Assembly (NCBI GenBank): GCA_019753175.1
Contig: JAIELK010000004.1
Span: forward strand, 62,001-126,000
DNA: 64,000 nt
Direction of reading: 5' to 3'
Source: Hyphomonadaceae bacterium
GTDB lineage: Bacteria; Pseudomonadota; Alphaproteobacteria; Caulobacterales; Aquidulcibacteraceae
A model generated the notes under the pieces. It made no database searches and had not been told where the DNA came from. It saw only the letters and a program-made list of their open reading frames with translations. The translations under genes were made by a program, and so were the position numbers. Positions 44,794 through 57,160 of this stretch are shown one piece after another; position 1 is the stretch's first letter, and each line of letters begins with the position of its first letter.

Positions 44794-47235
44794 TCAACCG
44801 AGTCCCAGCTTCGCCCGCGCCGCTTTGGTCAACGCCACCGCGCTGTCGGCGTAGTCGCTCCAGGGATCAGGTTCGCGCAACCGGGCGGCCATATCCCGCA
44901 GCTTGAAGGCGGAGGCCGAGGGAATCGCGCGCAGCTCCTTCCAGCTCACCGGCGCGGCGATCGGCGCCATCCCGCGCGCGCGCGCCGAGTAGGGGGCGAT
45001 CGCGGTAGCGCCGCGGCCGTTGCGAAAGTAGTCGATGAAAATGCGGCCGGTGCGCTTAGCCTTGGTCATGGTGGCGACGAACCGCTTGGGGTCGAGTCCG
45101 GCGATCTGCTCGGCGAGCGCGCCGGCGAAACCCTTCGCCTCATCCCACGTGTGCCGGCGTTTCAAGTGCAGCACGATGTGAATGCCCTTGCCGCCGCTGA
45201 GCAGAGCGAAGGAAGGGAGATCGGCGCTGTCGAGCAGCGCGTTGATGTCGAATGCCGCGCGCTTCACGTGTTCGAAGCTGAGACCTTCGTCGGGATCGAG
45301 GTCGAACACCAAGCGATCGGGCTTTTCGAGATCGTCGTTGCGCGCGCCCCAGATGTGAATTTCGAGGCCGGACATCTGCGCGCACGCCACCAGCGCATCG
45401 AGATTGGGCGCTGTGAGGTACTGCACGATCTTGCCGTCACTTTCCTTCACCGGGGTGGTGACGAGCTCTTTGGGCGCGCCCTTCATCGCGTGCTTCTGAA
45501 AAAAAATCTGGCCGCCCACGCCGTCCGGCGCGCGTACAAGGCTGATCGGCCGGCCGAACACGTGCGGTCCCATCCGCGCCGCCGCCGCTTCGAGATAAGC
45601 CGCGTACTCGGTCTTGGTGACGCCGGCATCGGGAAACAGCACGCGGTCCGGGTGCGTGAGCCGTATGTGAGACGCACGCGCAGGCAGTTCGCTTTCGATC
45701 GCTACTTCCTCCGCCGGTTTATCGCCGCGCAGCCCCAAGAACACGGCGTGGCGCACATAGCCGTCGCTGGTGAGGTCGGCATAGCGCGCCTGCGCAACAA
45801 GCTTCGGCTCCACCCACTTGGCGCCGCGCGCCGCTTCGCGCGGAACCTTCAGCACCGGCTTGGCGCGCCCCAGCGCCGTCAGTTGTTGGTGAAGCGACGC
45901 CAGCGTCTTGTCGTCAAACCCCGTGCCGACATTGCCGCGGTAGACGAGTTCGCCGCTCTCGTGATCGGCCAGCAGCAGCGACGAGAACGGGCGCTTCGTC
46001 GAAGTCTGGTAGCCGACGATGACGAACTCACGCTCGTTCACGCATTTGGCCTTGAGCCAGACATTCGTGCGCCCGCTGCGATAGCCGCTGTCAACTCGTT
46101 TGGAGACCACCCCTTCCAGCCGCTTCGCGCGGAACGCGTCGAACACGTCGGGCCCATCGCCGATCACATGGGGCGAAAGCTGAATTGGCGCCTTGACGCC
46201 TTTAAGCAGTTTTTCCAGGCGCTGCTTGCGCTCGAGCAGCGGCAGCTTGCGCAGATCGGCCTTGCCATCGGCCAAGAGATCGAACGCGAAGTAGGACACG
46301 CGCGCGCCGGCGCGGCCATCCAGCGACTTTTGCAGCGCGGAAAAGTCCGTTCGCCCGCTCGCGTCGGCTACCGCAGCTTCGCCGTCGATCAGCGCGTCCT
46401 TGAGTTTGAGCGCGGCGAGCGCGTCGGCGATGCGCTGAAAGCGGTTGGTCCAATCGAGTCCGGTGCGGGTGTAGAGGCGCACGGCGTCGCCCGAGCAGGC
46501 GGCCTGGATGCGATAGCCGTCGTACTTGATCTCATGCAGCCATTTCTCGCCGTCAGGCGGAACGCCCACCGGCATACACAAGGCTGGCGCTACAAAATCC
46601 CACTTCGGCGCTTTGGGTACAGCGCTCTTCTTCTCGCTGCCGCGCGTCCACACCCGGCCCCCTTTGTCGCGAATGTCTTCGATCGTACGCCCAGTGGTTG
46701 CGCTGGTCACCGCGCGCACGAGGATGTCATCTTCGCTTGCGTAGGCGTCGCGCGACTTAAACAGGAGCCACGGATCGCTGCGTTCGCCTTCGCGCGGCTT
46801 GATCTTGACGAGATGAAACTCGCCTTTGAGCCGCTCGCCATCGAGCACGAATTCGAGCTTGCCTTGCGGCAGCGTGTCTTCCGGCGGCTTCAGCCATTTG
46901 ACCTTGCCGGTGTCCCAGATGATGACCGAGCCAGCGCCATACTCGCCCTTCGGAATCGAGCCTTCGAAGGCGCCATATTCGAGCGGGTGGTTCTCGGTGC
47001 GCACGGCCAGCCGCTTGATCTTCGGATCGAGGCTCGGCCCCTGCGGCACCGCCCAGCTCAACAGCACGCCGTCATGCTCGAGGCGGAAATCATAGTGCAG
47101 GCGCGTGGCGGCGTGTTTCTGCACCACGAACATGCCGCCGGCGCTCTTCAGGCCGCCGCCTGCCGGCTCGCTCGTCTTCGCGAAGTCGCGCTTCTTCGCG
47201 TACTCGGCGAGCGTCTGTTTCGGCGCGGGCGGCAT
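44794..47235 (-). CDS. ligD: ATP-dependent DNA ligase D (NHEJ)
   Basis: About 813 residues with three enzyme modules in the order phosphoesterase (about 1-170: HAATRLHYDFRLEHDG, SIPKGEYGAG), ATP-dependent ligase (about 200-510: lysine nucleophile in EIKYDGYRIQA), and primase-polymerase (about 520-813: HPDRVLFPDAGVTK, FDLDPDEGLSFE, SGGKGIHIVLHL). With Ku it repairs double-strand breaks. ATG 47235 is used; GTG 47250 adds five residues but sits only three bases after a purine-rich stretch belonging to repeat B3. ku is just upstream on the same strand. Confidence 0.94.
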   Translation of the reverse strand: MPPAPKQTLAEYAKKRDFAKTSEPAGGGLKSAGGMFVVQKHAATRLHYDFRLEHDGVLLSWAVPQGPSLDPKIKRLAVRTENHPLEYGAFEGSIPKGEYGAGSVIIWDTGKVKWLKPPEDTLPQGKLEFVLDGERLKGEFHLVKIKPREGERSDPWLLFKSRDAYASEDDILVRAVTSATTGRTIEDIRDKGGRVWTRGSEKKSAVPKAPKWDFVAPALCMPVGVPPDGEKWLHEIKYDGYRIQAACSGDAVRLYTRTGLDWTNRFQRIADALAALKLKDALIDGEAAVADASGRTDFSALQKSLDGRAGARVSYFAFDLLADGKADLRKLPLLERKQRLEKLLKGVKAPIQLSPHVIGDGPDVFDAFRAKRLEGVVSKRVDSGYRSGRTNVWLKAKCVNEREFVIVGYQTSTKRPFSSLLLADHESGELVYRGNVGTGFDDKTLASLHQQLTALGRAKPVLKVPREAARGAKWVEPKLVAQARYADLTSDGYVRHAVFLGLRGDKPAEEVAIESELPARASHIRLTHPDRVLFPDAGVTKTEYAAYLEAAAARMGPHVFGRPISLVRAPDGVGGQIFFQKHAMKGAPKELVTTPVKESDGKIVQYLTAPNLDALVACAQMSGLEIHIWGARNDDLEKPDRLVFDLDPDEGLSFEHVKRAAFDINALLDSADLPSFALLSGGKGIHIVLHLKRRHTWDEAKGFAGALAEQIAGLDPKRFVATMTKAKRTGRIFIDYFRNGRGATAIAPYSARARGMAPIAAPVSWKELRAIPSASAFKLRDMAARLREPDPWSDYADSAVALTKAARAKLGLG

Positions 47236-47249
47236 GCGCTTAGTTCTCA

Positions 47250-47283
47250 CTCTCCCCCTCGCGGGGGCGAGGGAGGGCCGCAG
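47250..47283. repeat. Dispersed repeat B, copy 3 (single arm)
   Basis: TCTCCCCCTCGCGGGGGCGAGGG is one arm of the B family. It fills the 37-base gap between the ku stop and the ligD start. Read on the minus strand it gives GCGAGGGGGAGAG, a purine-rich sequence that may serve as ribosome site for ligD. Confidence 0.6.
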
Positions 47284-47286
47284 CGG

Positions 47287-48225
47287 CTACTTCTTCGCAC
47301 GCTTCGGCGCGGGCTTGGCTGCCGGCGCCTTCGCGCGCGGCGGCGCCTTGACTTTCTCGGCCGCGGCGCGGACGCGCTTCGGCGGCGGCGCGGCTTCGTC
47401 ATCGGCCGAGCGCGCGCCATTGGCGCTGTGTTTCTTCGCCAGCGACTTCTTCAGCGCGTCCACCAGCGAGACGACGTTGTCGCCATAATCGGGCGAGGGA
47501 TCTTCTTGGTCTTCGAGTATCAACTCGCCATGACGCTCGATCTTCTTTTTCACCAGCCGCTCGATCGCCTGGGCATATTCATCCTCGAACCGGGCGGGAT
47601 CGAATTTCGCTTTCTTGCGATTGATCAATTCCTCGGCCAGATCGACCAGGTCGGCGTCGACCTCGCCGGTCGGGATTTCGTCGAAGAACGATTTGGCGGC
47701 GCGGATCTCTTCGCCATAATGAACGGTCTCGACCAGGATGCCGTCCTCGTACGGCTTCACTGCGGCCACATAAGAACGCCCGCGCATCGTGATCTGGCCC
47801 AGCCCTACGGTCTTGGTGTTGCGCAGCGCATCGCGCACCACGCGATAGGGTTCGTCCGCCAGCTTGCCGTCCGGCAGGGCGTAATAGGGCTTGTCGAAAT
47901 AGATCGGGTCGATCGTGTCGGCCGGAGCGAACTGGATCATGTCCAGCGTCTTCTTCGACTCGATCTTCAGCGCCTCGAACTCCTCGTCGGAAAAGAGCAC
48001 GTAGCGGCCCTTCTGGTATTCGTAGCCCTTGACGATCTCATCCTTGTCGACGGGTCCGATCCCCGGCGCGACCTTCTCGTAGCGGATGCGTTGCTTCGAC
48101 GGCTCATGGATTTGGTTGAACGAGATTTTCTCGCGCGCATCCAAGGCCGAATAGAGCTTCACCGGCAGCGCCACCAGGGCGAGCCGGATTTGGCCGGTCC
48201 AAACCGGACGAGCAGGAGGCGCCAT
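47287..48225 (-). CDS. ku: Non-homologous end joining protein Ku
   Basis: A 312-residue bacterial Ku: WTGQIRLALVALPVKLYSAL, DKDEIVKGYEYQKGRYVLFS, MRGRSYVAAVKPYEDGIL form the beta-barrel DNA-encircling core (about 1-250). The last 60 residues are Lys/Ala/Pro-rich, a basic tail of the sort that binds DNA and lets Ku thread inward. It recruits LigD, encoded next. Divergent from liuA with 180 bases between. Confidence 0.95.
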   Translation of the reverse strand: MAPPARPVWTGQIRLALVALPVKLYSALDAREKISFNQIHEPSKQRIRYEKVAPGIGPVDKDEIVKGYEYQKGRYVLFSDEEFEALKIESKKTLDMIQFAPADTIDPIYFDKPYYALPDGKLADEPYRVVRDALRNTKTVGLGQITMRGRSYVAAVKPYEDGILVETVHYGEEIRAAKSFFDEIPTGEVDADLVDLAEELINRKKAKFDPARFEDEYAQAIERLVKKKIERHGELILEDQEDPSPDYGDNVVSLVDALKKSLAKKHSANGARSADDEAAPPPKRVRAAAEKVKAPPRAKAPAAKPAPKRAKK

Positions 48226-48405
48226 CTTGTGCCCTAACGAATTCCACGACCCGACGTTCCGGAAGCGTAACGCTCATGGCCGCCTGCGGCAAGGCGGCGG
48301 GGGCATGGTTAACCCTCTTTATCGCGCGCCAATTCCACTTCTCGGCGCGCTGCGCTAAGAGCGGCGCAAAGAACGGCTCTGTGAAGCCGCGCGCATAGGG
48401 AGATC

Positions 48406-49569
48406 ATGACCCAATCCCACGATCTGGATTACGGGCTCGGCGAAACCGCCGACGCGATCCGCGAGACCACGCGTCGCTACGCCGCCGATCGCATCGCCCC
48501 GATGGCCGGCGAGATCGATGCGACCAACACCTTTCCGCGCGCGCTCTGGCCGGAAATGGGGGCGCTGGGGTTGCACGGGATCACCGTCGAGGAGGAGTGG
48601 GGCGGGCTGGGCCTGGGTTATCTTGAGCACGTCGTCGCCATGGAGGAAGTGAGCCGGGCGAGCGGGTCGATCGGCTTGAGCTACGGCGCGCACTCGAACT
48701 TGTGCATCAATCAGATCCGCCGCTGGGCGACTCCCGAGCAGAAGCGCAAATATCTGCCGAAGCTGATCAACGGCGAGCATGTGGGTTCGCTGGCCATGAG
48801 CGAAGCCGGCGCGGGCTCGGACGTAGTCGGCATGAAGCTGCGCGCCGAGAAGAAGGGCGATCGTTACGTGCTCAACGGCACGAAATTCTGGATCACCAAT
48901 GCGCCGCACGCCGATACGTTGGTCGTGTACGCCAAAACCGATCCCGGCGCGGGCTCGGGCGGCATAACCGCGTTCCTGGTCGAGCGCGGCAGGAAGGGAT
49001 TTTCCGTCGGCCAGAAGCTCGAAAAAATGGGCATGCGCGGCTCCGACACCGGCGAATTGGTGTTCGAGGAGTGCGAAGTGCCGGAGGAAAACATCATGGG
49101 CGGGCTCAATCGCGGCGTCGCCGTGCTGATGAGCGGCTTGGACTATGAGCGCGCGGTGCTGGCGGCGGGGCCGCTCGGCATCATGCAGGCGTGCCTCGAC
49201 GTGGTGCTGCCGTACGTGCGCGAGCGCAAACAATTCGGCAAACCGATCGGCTCGTTCCAGCTCATGCAAGCCAAGATCGCCGACATGGTGGTCGCGCTCA
49301 GCTCCGCGCGCGCCTACGTGTACGCGGTTGCGAAGGCGTGCGATGCTGGCAAGACCACGCGGCACGATGCGGCGGGGGCGATCCTGTACGCGTCGGAAAG
49401 CGCGGTGCGGGTTTCCCTGGAAGCGATCCAGGCTTTGGGCGGCGCCGGCTACACCAAAGACTTCCCCGTCGAGCGCTTCCTGCGCGACGCCAAGCTCTAC
49501 GACATCGGCGCCGGCACGAGCGAAGTGCGGCGGTTTCTAATTGGGCGCGAGGTTATTGGGAGTGGGTGA
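48406..49569 (+). CDS. liuA: Isovaleryl-CoA dehydrogenase
   Basis: A 387-residue acyl-CoA dehydrogenase of leucine catabolism, giving 3-methylcrotonyl-CoA. Among acyl-CoA dehydrogenases the segment [18 protein letters not shown] is characteristic of the isovaleryl type; [20 protein letters not shown] and the closing [20 protein letters not shown] are FAD/CoA signatures. The catalytic Glu expected near residue 250 lies in [19 protein letters not shown] precedes the ATG. It is followed by the methylcrotonyl-CoA carboxylase genes. Confidence 0.93.
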   Translation: MTQSHDLDYGLGETADAIRETTRRYAADRIAPMAGEIDATNTFPRALWPEMGALGLHGITVEEEWGGLGLGYLEHVVAMEEVSRASGSIGLSYGAHSNLCINQIRRWATPEQKRKYLPKLINGEHVGSLAMSEAGAGSDVVGMKLRAEKKGDRYVLNGTKFWITNAPHADTLVVYAKTDPGAGSGGITAFLVERGRKGFSVGQKLEKMGMRGSDTGELVFEECEVPEENIMGGLNRGVAVLMSGLDYERAVLAAGPLGIMQACLDVVLPYVRERKQFGKPIGSFQLMQAKIADMVVALSSARAYVYAVAKACDAGKTTRHDAAGAILYASESAVRVSLEAIQALGGAGYTKDFPVERFLRDAKLYDIGAGTSEVRRFLIGREVIGSG

Positions 49570-49587
49570 TCATAAGCACTTACGCAT

Positions 49588-49693
49588 CACCATCCCCGGG
49601 GCGCCGCGACAGCGGCGAGCCCGGGGCCCATAAACACAGACGCTGGCGATCTTGGGCCCCGGACTTGCGCTGCGCGCAATCCGGGGATTGGTG
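49588..49693. repeat. Dispersed palindromic repeat A, copy 3
   Basis: CATCCCCGGGGCGCCGCGAC AGCGGCGAGC and a CCCGGGGCCCA/TGGGCCCCGG arm pair fill the gap between liuA and liuB. It is a diverged copy of the A family, and inside the liu operon it could act as an attenuating or mRNA-processing hairpin. Confidence 0.65.
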
Positions 49694-49726
49694 GTGTTGG
49701 GAATTCGATGGTGTGCGTGTAGTTCC

Positions 49727-51331
<1,605 letters not shown>

Positions 51332-51334
51332 GCG

Positions 51335-51685
51335 ATGGAGATGCTTCTTACTCTACTCGAATTCGCTGTACGGTTCGCTTCAGGCTGGGGCGTGATCCTT
51401 TTCTTACTTTGGATCCGACCAGAGTATCTGTTTCTGCTCTTCTATGTCGTGGCCAACCATCTACTTGTCTTCCTTCTCGACGTCTGGCAGCTGACATGGT
51501 CGGACGCAACTTCGTACGCGATCAACTCCGCTATGGCCGCAACGATCGCGATCGCCGTTGGCGTCCCCATCGTCGCGCTGTTTAAGTGGCTGAAAACGAG
51601 AAAGACCGGGCGCGACAAGGAACTCGATAGAGAGATGGGGCGCATTCGTGCGGAGATTGCTGCGCGCGATGGTCAGCAAAAATGA
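51335..51685 (+). CDS. Small membrane protein in the liu cluster
   Basis: A 116-residue protein with two to three hydrophobic segments (about 5-22, 28-48, 65-85) and a charged helical tail (KTRKTGRDKELDREMGRIRA). It starts three bases after the liuB stop and is probably cotranscribed. No family is recognised. Codon use is less GC-biased than liuB. Confidence 0.55.
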   Translation: MEMLLTLLEFAVRFASGWGVILFLLWIRPEYLFLLFYVVANHLLVFLLDVWQLTWSDATSYAINSAMAATIAIAVGVPIVALFKWLKTRKTGRDKELDREMGRIRAEIAARDGQQK

Positions 51686-51699
51686 GCAACGCGGCGTTG

Positions 51700-51744
51700 G
51701 CCCCTGGGTTCCGGGTTCGTCGCTGCGCGACGCCCCGGAATGAC
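51700..51744. repeat. Dispersed palindromic repeat A, copy 4 (half element)
   Basis: CCCCTGGGTTCCGGGTTCGT followed by CGCTGCGCGACGCCCCGGAATGAC is the reverse complement of the left half of copy 2, so only one arm is present. It lies between two small membrane genes. Confidence 0.65.
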
Positions 51745-51902
51745 GAAGAGAGTTTCCGCATGTTGAGCAGCGCTCTAGCCGACCGCAGTGAGTCTGCACG
51801 GCGCTTTTCTGCTGTTACCACCACACCCGCTGTGCAATGGCGGTCGGAGCGATCGATGCAGCGCGGCCGGGCGCGCAAAGGTTGGATGGGGGAGGTAGTC
51901 AA

Positions 51903-52319
51903 ATGCTGATTTACGCATTCCTGCTGATACTGCTGCTGCGGCCAAGTTGGGGCCTGTGGGGCCTGTTTTCCATTATCGCGGCGGCGCTTTTCGTGATCGC
52001 CGGCTTTGGTGCGGGGGCGCCGCCCATGGCTGCTGTCGTTGGCGCGCTCGTGGAGGGTACGATCTTTTGCGGCCTTGGTGCGCTCATTGTGTTCCTGCGG
52101 CTCAAGTTCGCAAGAGGCGCGTCACACGAGCAGAATGGACCGATGCTGATGGCCGCGCTCGCGCTTGGTTCCACTACCGCAAAGGCTGCATCGAAATTCG
52201 CTGCGACTACGATGAAATCATCGAAAAATCACGCGACATCGCCGCGCGACTCAGTGCGCGTGTTCAAGGCGATGAAGGCGAATTCTTCGAAGAGGAACAG
52301 TGAGGACGAAACCCAGTGA
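51903..52319 (+). CDS. Small membrane protein, probably frameshifted in its second half
   Basis: From ATG 51903 (GGGGGAGG upstream) two membrane hairpins are clear (MLIYAFLLILLL, then LFSIIAAALFVIAG and FCGLGALIVFLRL). After about residue 75 this frame becomes Ala/Ser/Lys-rich and uninformative to its stop at 52319. A second frame, ending at 52303, instead reads like real protein there: RAWFHYRKGCIEIRCDYDE, then an acidic end GEFFEEEQ. A one-base shift near 52115-52165 would join them. Either end point lies next to the GTG of the liuD remnant. Confidence 0.5.
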   Translation: MLIYAFLLILLLRPSWGLWGLFSIIAAALFVIAGFGAGAPPMAAVVGALVEGTIFCGLGALIVFLRLKFARGASHEQNGPMLMAALALGSTTAKAASKFAATTMKSSKNHATSPRDSVRVFKAMKANSSKRNSEDETQ

Positions 52320-52376
52320 TCAGGTCTTTCCTCATCGCCAATCGCGAAGAAATCGCCCGCCGCGTTCGCGCCACCC
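52316..52376 (+). pseudogene. Remnant of a liuD-like 5' end (biotin carboxylase start)
   Basis: GTG 52316, preceded by GTGAGGACG, opens the codons MIRSFLIANREEIARRVRAT, nearly the same as the true LiuD start MLKSVLIANRGEIARRV at 52534. After about 20 codons it runs into repeat B4. DNA identity is moderate, so the duplicate is old or came from a paralogue. Confidence 0.7.
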
Positions 52377-52523
52377 CTCCCCCTAGAGGGGGGAGGGGCT
52401 GGGGAGGGGGTGAGGAACGCTGCTTTACGAGAGTTGCGCGCGGGCGTTTCGGCGATCCTCCCTTGCGAGCTTGTACAAGTTCACCCCACCCCCTGGCCCC
52501 CTCCCCCTCCAGGGGAGGGGGAA
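52372..52523. repeat. Dispersed repeat B, copy 4 (two arms)
   Basis: Left arm CACCCCTCCCCCTAGAGGGG plus GGGAGGGGGTGAGG, right arm CACCCCACCCCCTGGCCCCC plus TCCAGGGGAGGGGG, with a centre of about 60 bases. It separates the liuD remnant from intact liuD. The right arm ends AGGGGGAAAGAGCGAGAC next to ATG 52534, so it forms the liuD ribosome site. Confidence 0.7.
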
Positions 52524-52533
52524 AGAGCGAGAC

Positions 52534-54450
<1,917 letters not shown>

Positions 54451-54475
54451 GCCCCGTGGAGAGTCAGGGTTCGCT

Positions 54476-55042
54476 TTAGGTCACCGCGATCAGTCTGCCG
54501 GTTTTCACGTCGTAGATGAAGCCGTGCACCGGAATGTCCTTCGGCGTCAGCGGGTGCTCACGAATGCGCGCGACATCGTCGCGCACACTTTGCGCCAAGT
54601 CTTTGAAGGTGAGCCAGGCCACGTGCCAGCCTTCCTTCGAACCGCCGGCGTTTTCCGTGTTGCGCCACGTCTTGCCGTCGAATTGCGCGGTGGCGAGGCT
54701 TGTCTCCAACAGCGTCGCCATAGTGGGGCCGTCGAACAGCTCCATGCCGCAATCGGTGTGGTGGATGACGAACCATTCCTTGGTGCCGAGCAATTTGTGC
54801 GAGATCACAAGGGAACGGATCGCGTCGTCGCTGGCGCGCCCGCCGGCGTTGCGGATCACGTGCGCGTCGCCTTCGGCGAGACCGGCGTACTTCGCCGGAT
54901 CGAGCCGCGCGTCCATGCAGGTGAGGATGGCAAAGCCGCGCGCTGGCGGCAGCGCCAACGCGCCCTTGTCGCCAAAGTCCGCAGCGTATGCGGCGTTGGC
55001 GGCGACGACTTCGTCATGGATTTGGCTGTGACGGTCGACCAT
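54476..55042 (-). CDS. Beta-class carbonic anhydrase
   Basis: A 188-residue enzyme interconverting CO2 and bicarbonate. Zinc ligands are visible in [10 protein letters not shown] (Cys and Asp-Arg dyad) and in IHHTDCGM (His and Cys). [20 protein letters not shown] is the usual helix before the substrate pocket. ATG 55042 is preferred because it begins close to the first helix; the frame continues to 55093. It is next to the biotin-dependent carboxylase, which consumes bicarbonate, a plausible functional link. Confidence 0.9.
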   Translation of the reverse strand: MVDRHSQIHDEVVAANAAYAADFGDKGALALPPARGFAILTCMDARLDPAKYAGLAEGDAHVIRNAGGRASDDAIRSLVISHKLLGTKEWFVIHHTDCGMELFDGPTMATLLETSLATAQFDGKTWRNTENAGGSKEGWHVAWLTFKDLAQSVRDDVARIREHPLTPKDIPVHGFIYDVKTGRLIAVT

Positions 55043-55134
55043 GGCGCTGCTCCGGTTTGCAGCGACAAGCTTAGTCACGCCGTGCAGCGCCATGCAGACA
55101 CCAGCGCTGATGCATGCGTTAAGCGCTGCTAACC

Positions 55135-55797
55135 TCAGCTCAGCGCGAACTCAGCCTCCTCACGCTCGGGATGCAGCCGGCGCGCGGCGCCGAAGGTTTC
55201 GTTGACGTCCACCACTGCCAACGCCGGGACATTGGCGTTCGACGGCACAACGGCGCCGGGGCCAACGCGCACGCGCGCGCCGAGGAAGGCGTAGGAACCG
55301 ATCCGCACCGGCCGCACCAGCACACGCGACCCGCCGCCCTCGAGTTTCTGGCGCGCATGCGCGGCAAGCTCGACGTCGCGCGAGAATACGACGCGATTGC
55401 CGATGTCCATGAGATTGCGGTCGAGCACGTCCATTCGCACCGGCCATTCGACGCCATAGCCGACGCGCGACCCCCACATGCGCAGCCACATCGAGTAGAA
55501 GCCAGGGATCACGCGCAACAGCGATTCAAGGTAAGGCAGCGCGTCGTAAAAAGCCTGGATGTGATGGCTGGCGAGCCAGGGGCAGAAAGCGCGCCCGTCT
55601 ATGCAGGCGATGCCATGCTTAAGCGGCGCCCATCGGAACACGATGCGCAACAGCATCGGCGGAAACAGGTAGATCACGAACACCAGCAGCAAGCCGGTCC
55701 AGACCGAGGTCCACGCCGCAAACACGCCGAGCGCGATGAATGCGGCGGCTGTCATGATCAGCGGGAAGTAGGAGAAGATGCGGTCCGCTGCCGTCAT
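55135..55797 (-). CDS. Membrane-bound protein with left-handed beta-helix (hexapeptide acyltransferase-like) end
   Basis: A 220-residue protein with two hydrophobic helices (about 10-50), a middle segment [20 protein letters not shown], and a C-terminal hexapeptide-like region ([34 protein letters not shown]) as in acyltransferases of envelope polysaccharides. The specific substrate is unclear. Its ATG overlaps the ptsN stop in TGATG, so it is coupled to ptsN. Confidence 0.75.
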   Translation of the reverse strand: MTAADRIFSYFPLIMTAAAFIALGVFAAWTSVWTGLLLVFVIYLFPPMLLRIVFRWAPLKHGIACIDGRAFCPWLASHHIQAFYDALPYLESLLRVIPGFYSMWLRMWGSRVGYGVEWPVRMDVLDRNLMDIGNRVVFSRDVELAAHARQKLEGGGSRVLVRPVRIGSYAFLGARVRVGPGAVVPSNANVPALAVVDVNETFGAARRLHPEREEAEFALS

Positions 55798-56264
55798 CAG
55801 GCCGCGTCGACATGGGCGCCGCCCGACAGCAGCGCGTGTATTTCGTCGACGCTCCGGGCCGCGCGCAGCCGCTCGCGCATGTCAGCGCGCCGCATGAACC
55901 GCGAAATCCGCGCCACCGCCTTGAGGTGATCGCCGCCGCGATCGGCGGGCGACAACAGGAGAAACACAAGGTCGGCGGCGCGCCCATCGAGGGCCTCGAA
56001 TTCCTGCGGCGGGTCCAGCCGCGCAAAGGCGCCGATCGGCCGCTTGAGCCCGGGCATCGTCGCGTGCGGCAACGCCACGCCGTCGCCGACGCCGGTTCCG
56101 CCCAGCCGTTCGCGCAAGAGCGTCGCTTCGAACACGGCGCGCGGGTCAAGGCCCGCGGCTTTGGCCAGACAGTCAGACAAACCCTGCAGCGCGTGGCGGC
56201 GCGATGTGGCCGTGAGCTTCGGCACAATCGCGTCGGCGCCAATTAGGTCGTTAAGGTCGTTCAT
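55797..56264 (-). CDS. ptsN: PTS IIA-like nitrogen regulatory protein
   Basis: A 155-residue EIIA-Ntr. The phosphorylated His is in GVALPHATMPG; LLLSPADRGGDHLKAVARIS is the second family motif. It receives phosphate from NPr and regulates nitrogen/potassium functions and, in alphaproteobacteria, stress signalling. ATG 56264 follows GGAGC and gives the standard MNDLNDLI start; the frame continues to 56303. hpf lies 60 bases upstream, while rpoN, usual third member, is elsewhere. Confidence 0.92.
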   Translation of the reverse strand: MNDLNDLIGADAIVPKLTATSRRHALQGLSDCLAKAAGLDPRAVFEATLLRERLGGTGVGDGVALPHATMPGLKRPIGAFARLDPPQEFEALDGRAADLVFLLLSPADRGGDHLKAVARISRFMRRADMRERLRAARSVDEIHALLSGGAHVDAA

Positions 56265-56324
56265 AAAAGCTCCGCTCGGCGGCCGCTGCAGGAGCGGCGC
56301 CAACGTCCGAATTGCGTTTGGGCT

Positions 56325-56930
56325 CTAGTCGTTGGCGACGCTCTGCGGATTGACCCATCCGACATTGCCGTCAGCGCGACGATAAACCAGATTGAGCTCC
56401 CCATTGGCGGCGTTGCGGAACAGCAACGCCGGGTTCTCCGAAAGGTCGAGCTGCATAACCGCCATCGAAACCGTCATGGTGCGAACCGCGACCTTGGTTT
56501 CGGCGATAACCAGCGGCGCCGCTTCCGGCTCTTCGTCCGACGCTCCCGCGTCGGCTTCGCTCTCATCCTGCAACGGGGCGAGCACATAGGACGAAGCGTC
56601 TTCGGCGGGAAGGGGAGACTTGTGGTTAGCGTGATGATTCCGCAGTCGCCGCTTGTAGCGGCGGACGCGCTTCTCCAGCTTGCCCAGCGCGCTGTCGAAG
56701 GCGCTGTGCGCGTCGCCGCCGTGACCCTCAGCTTGCAGAGAAATTCCGGACGCTAAATGCACGGTGCAGTCGACTTCGACGCTGCCATTGCCGCCATTCT
56801 TGGCCACTGTGACCACAGCGTCTGTTGCGCGGTTGAAATACTTTCCGACGCCGGCCACGAGTTCGCTCTCGATCCGGGTGCGAAGCGCTTCGCCGACATC
56901 CATCTGACGGCCGGCGACTTGTACGCGCAT
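56325..56930 (-). CDS. hpf: Long-form ribosome hibernation promoting factor
   Basis: A 201-residue protein: N-terminal S30AE domain (about 1-98, MRVQVAGRQMDVGEALRTRI), an acidic linker, and a C-terminal dimerisation domain (about 145-200, LDLSENPALLFRNAANGELN) that pairs 70S into 100S. ATG 56930 is set by GGAGG immediately upstream. Downstream ptsN is likely cotranscribed. Confidence 0.93.
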   Translation of the reverse strand: MRVQVAGRQMDVGEALRTRIESELVAGVGKYFNRATDAVVTVAKNGGNGSVEVDCTVHLASGISLQAEGHGGDAHSAFDSALGKLEKRVRRYKRRLRNHHANHKSPLPAEDASSYVLAPLQDESEADAGASDEEPEAAPLVIAETKVAVRTMTVSMAVMQLDLSENPALLFRNAANGELNLVYRRADGNVGWVNPQSVAND

Positions 56931-57160
56931 AAGAGCCTCCACGAAGGTCGCGCAAGGAGCGCCAAGAGAGCCCGGGGGCAGGGGCCCGCCCCCCTTGCGG
57001 GCGCACTCCCGTCGCCTCGTCCTAGGTATGCCCCCGAGGCCGAGCGGTCAACGCATCGCCTCTCCGGAAGCGGGGCGCATCGCAGCGGCTCGCCACGCCC
57101 GCGTACCGGCGGGTGGCGACAGAGCGGCCGGCAGCCGCTAAGGAGACGCCGGGGACCCCC

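Noticed and set aside
44707-48237. An open plus-strand frame of over 1,100 codons across ligD and ku
   Set aside because: It is entirely antisense to two well-recognised genes; its text is His/Arg/Leu-rich and matches the shadow expected from GC-rich codon use.
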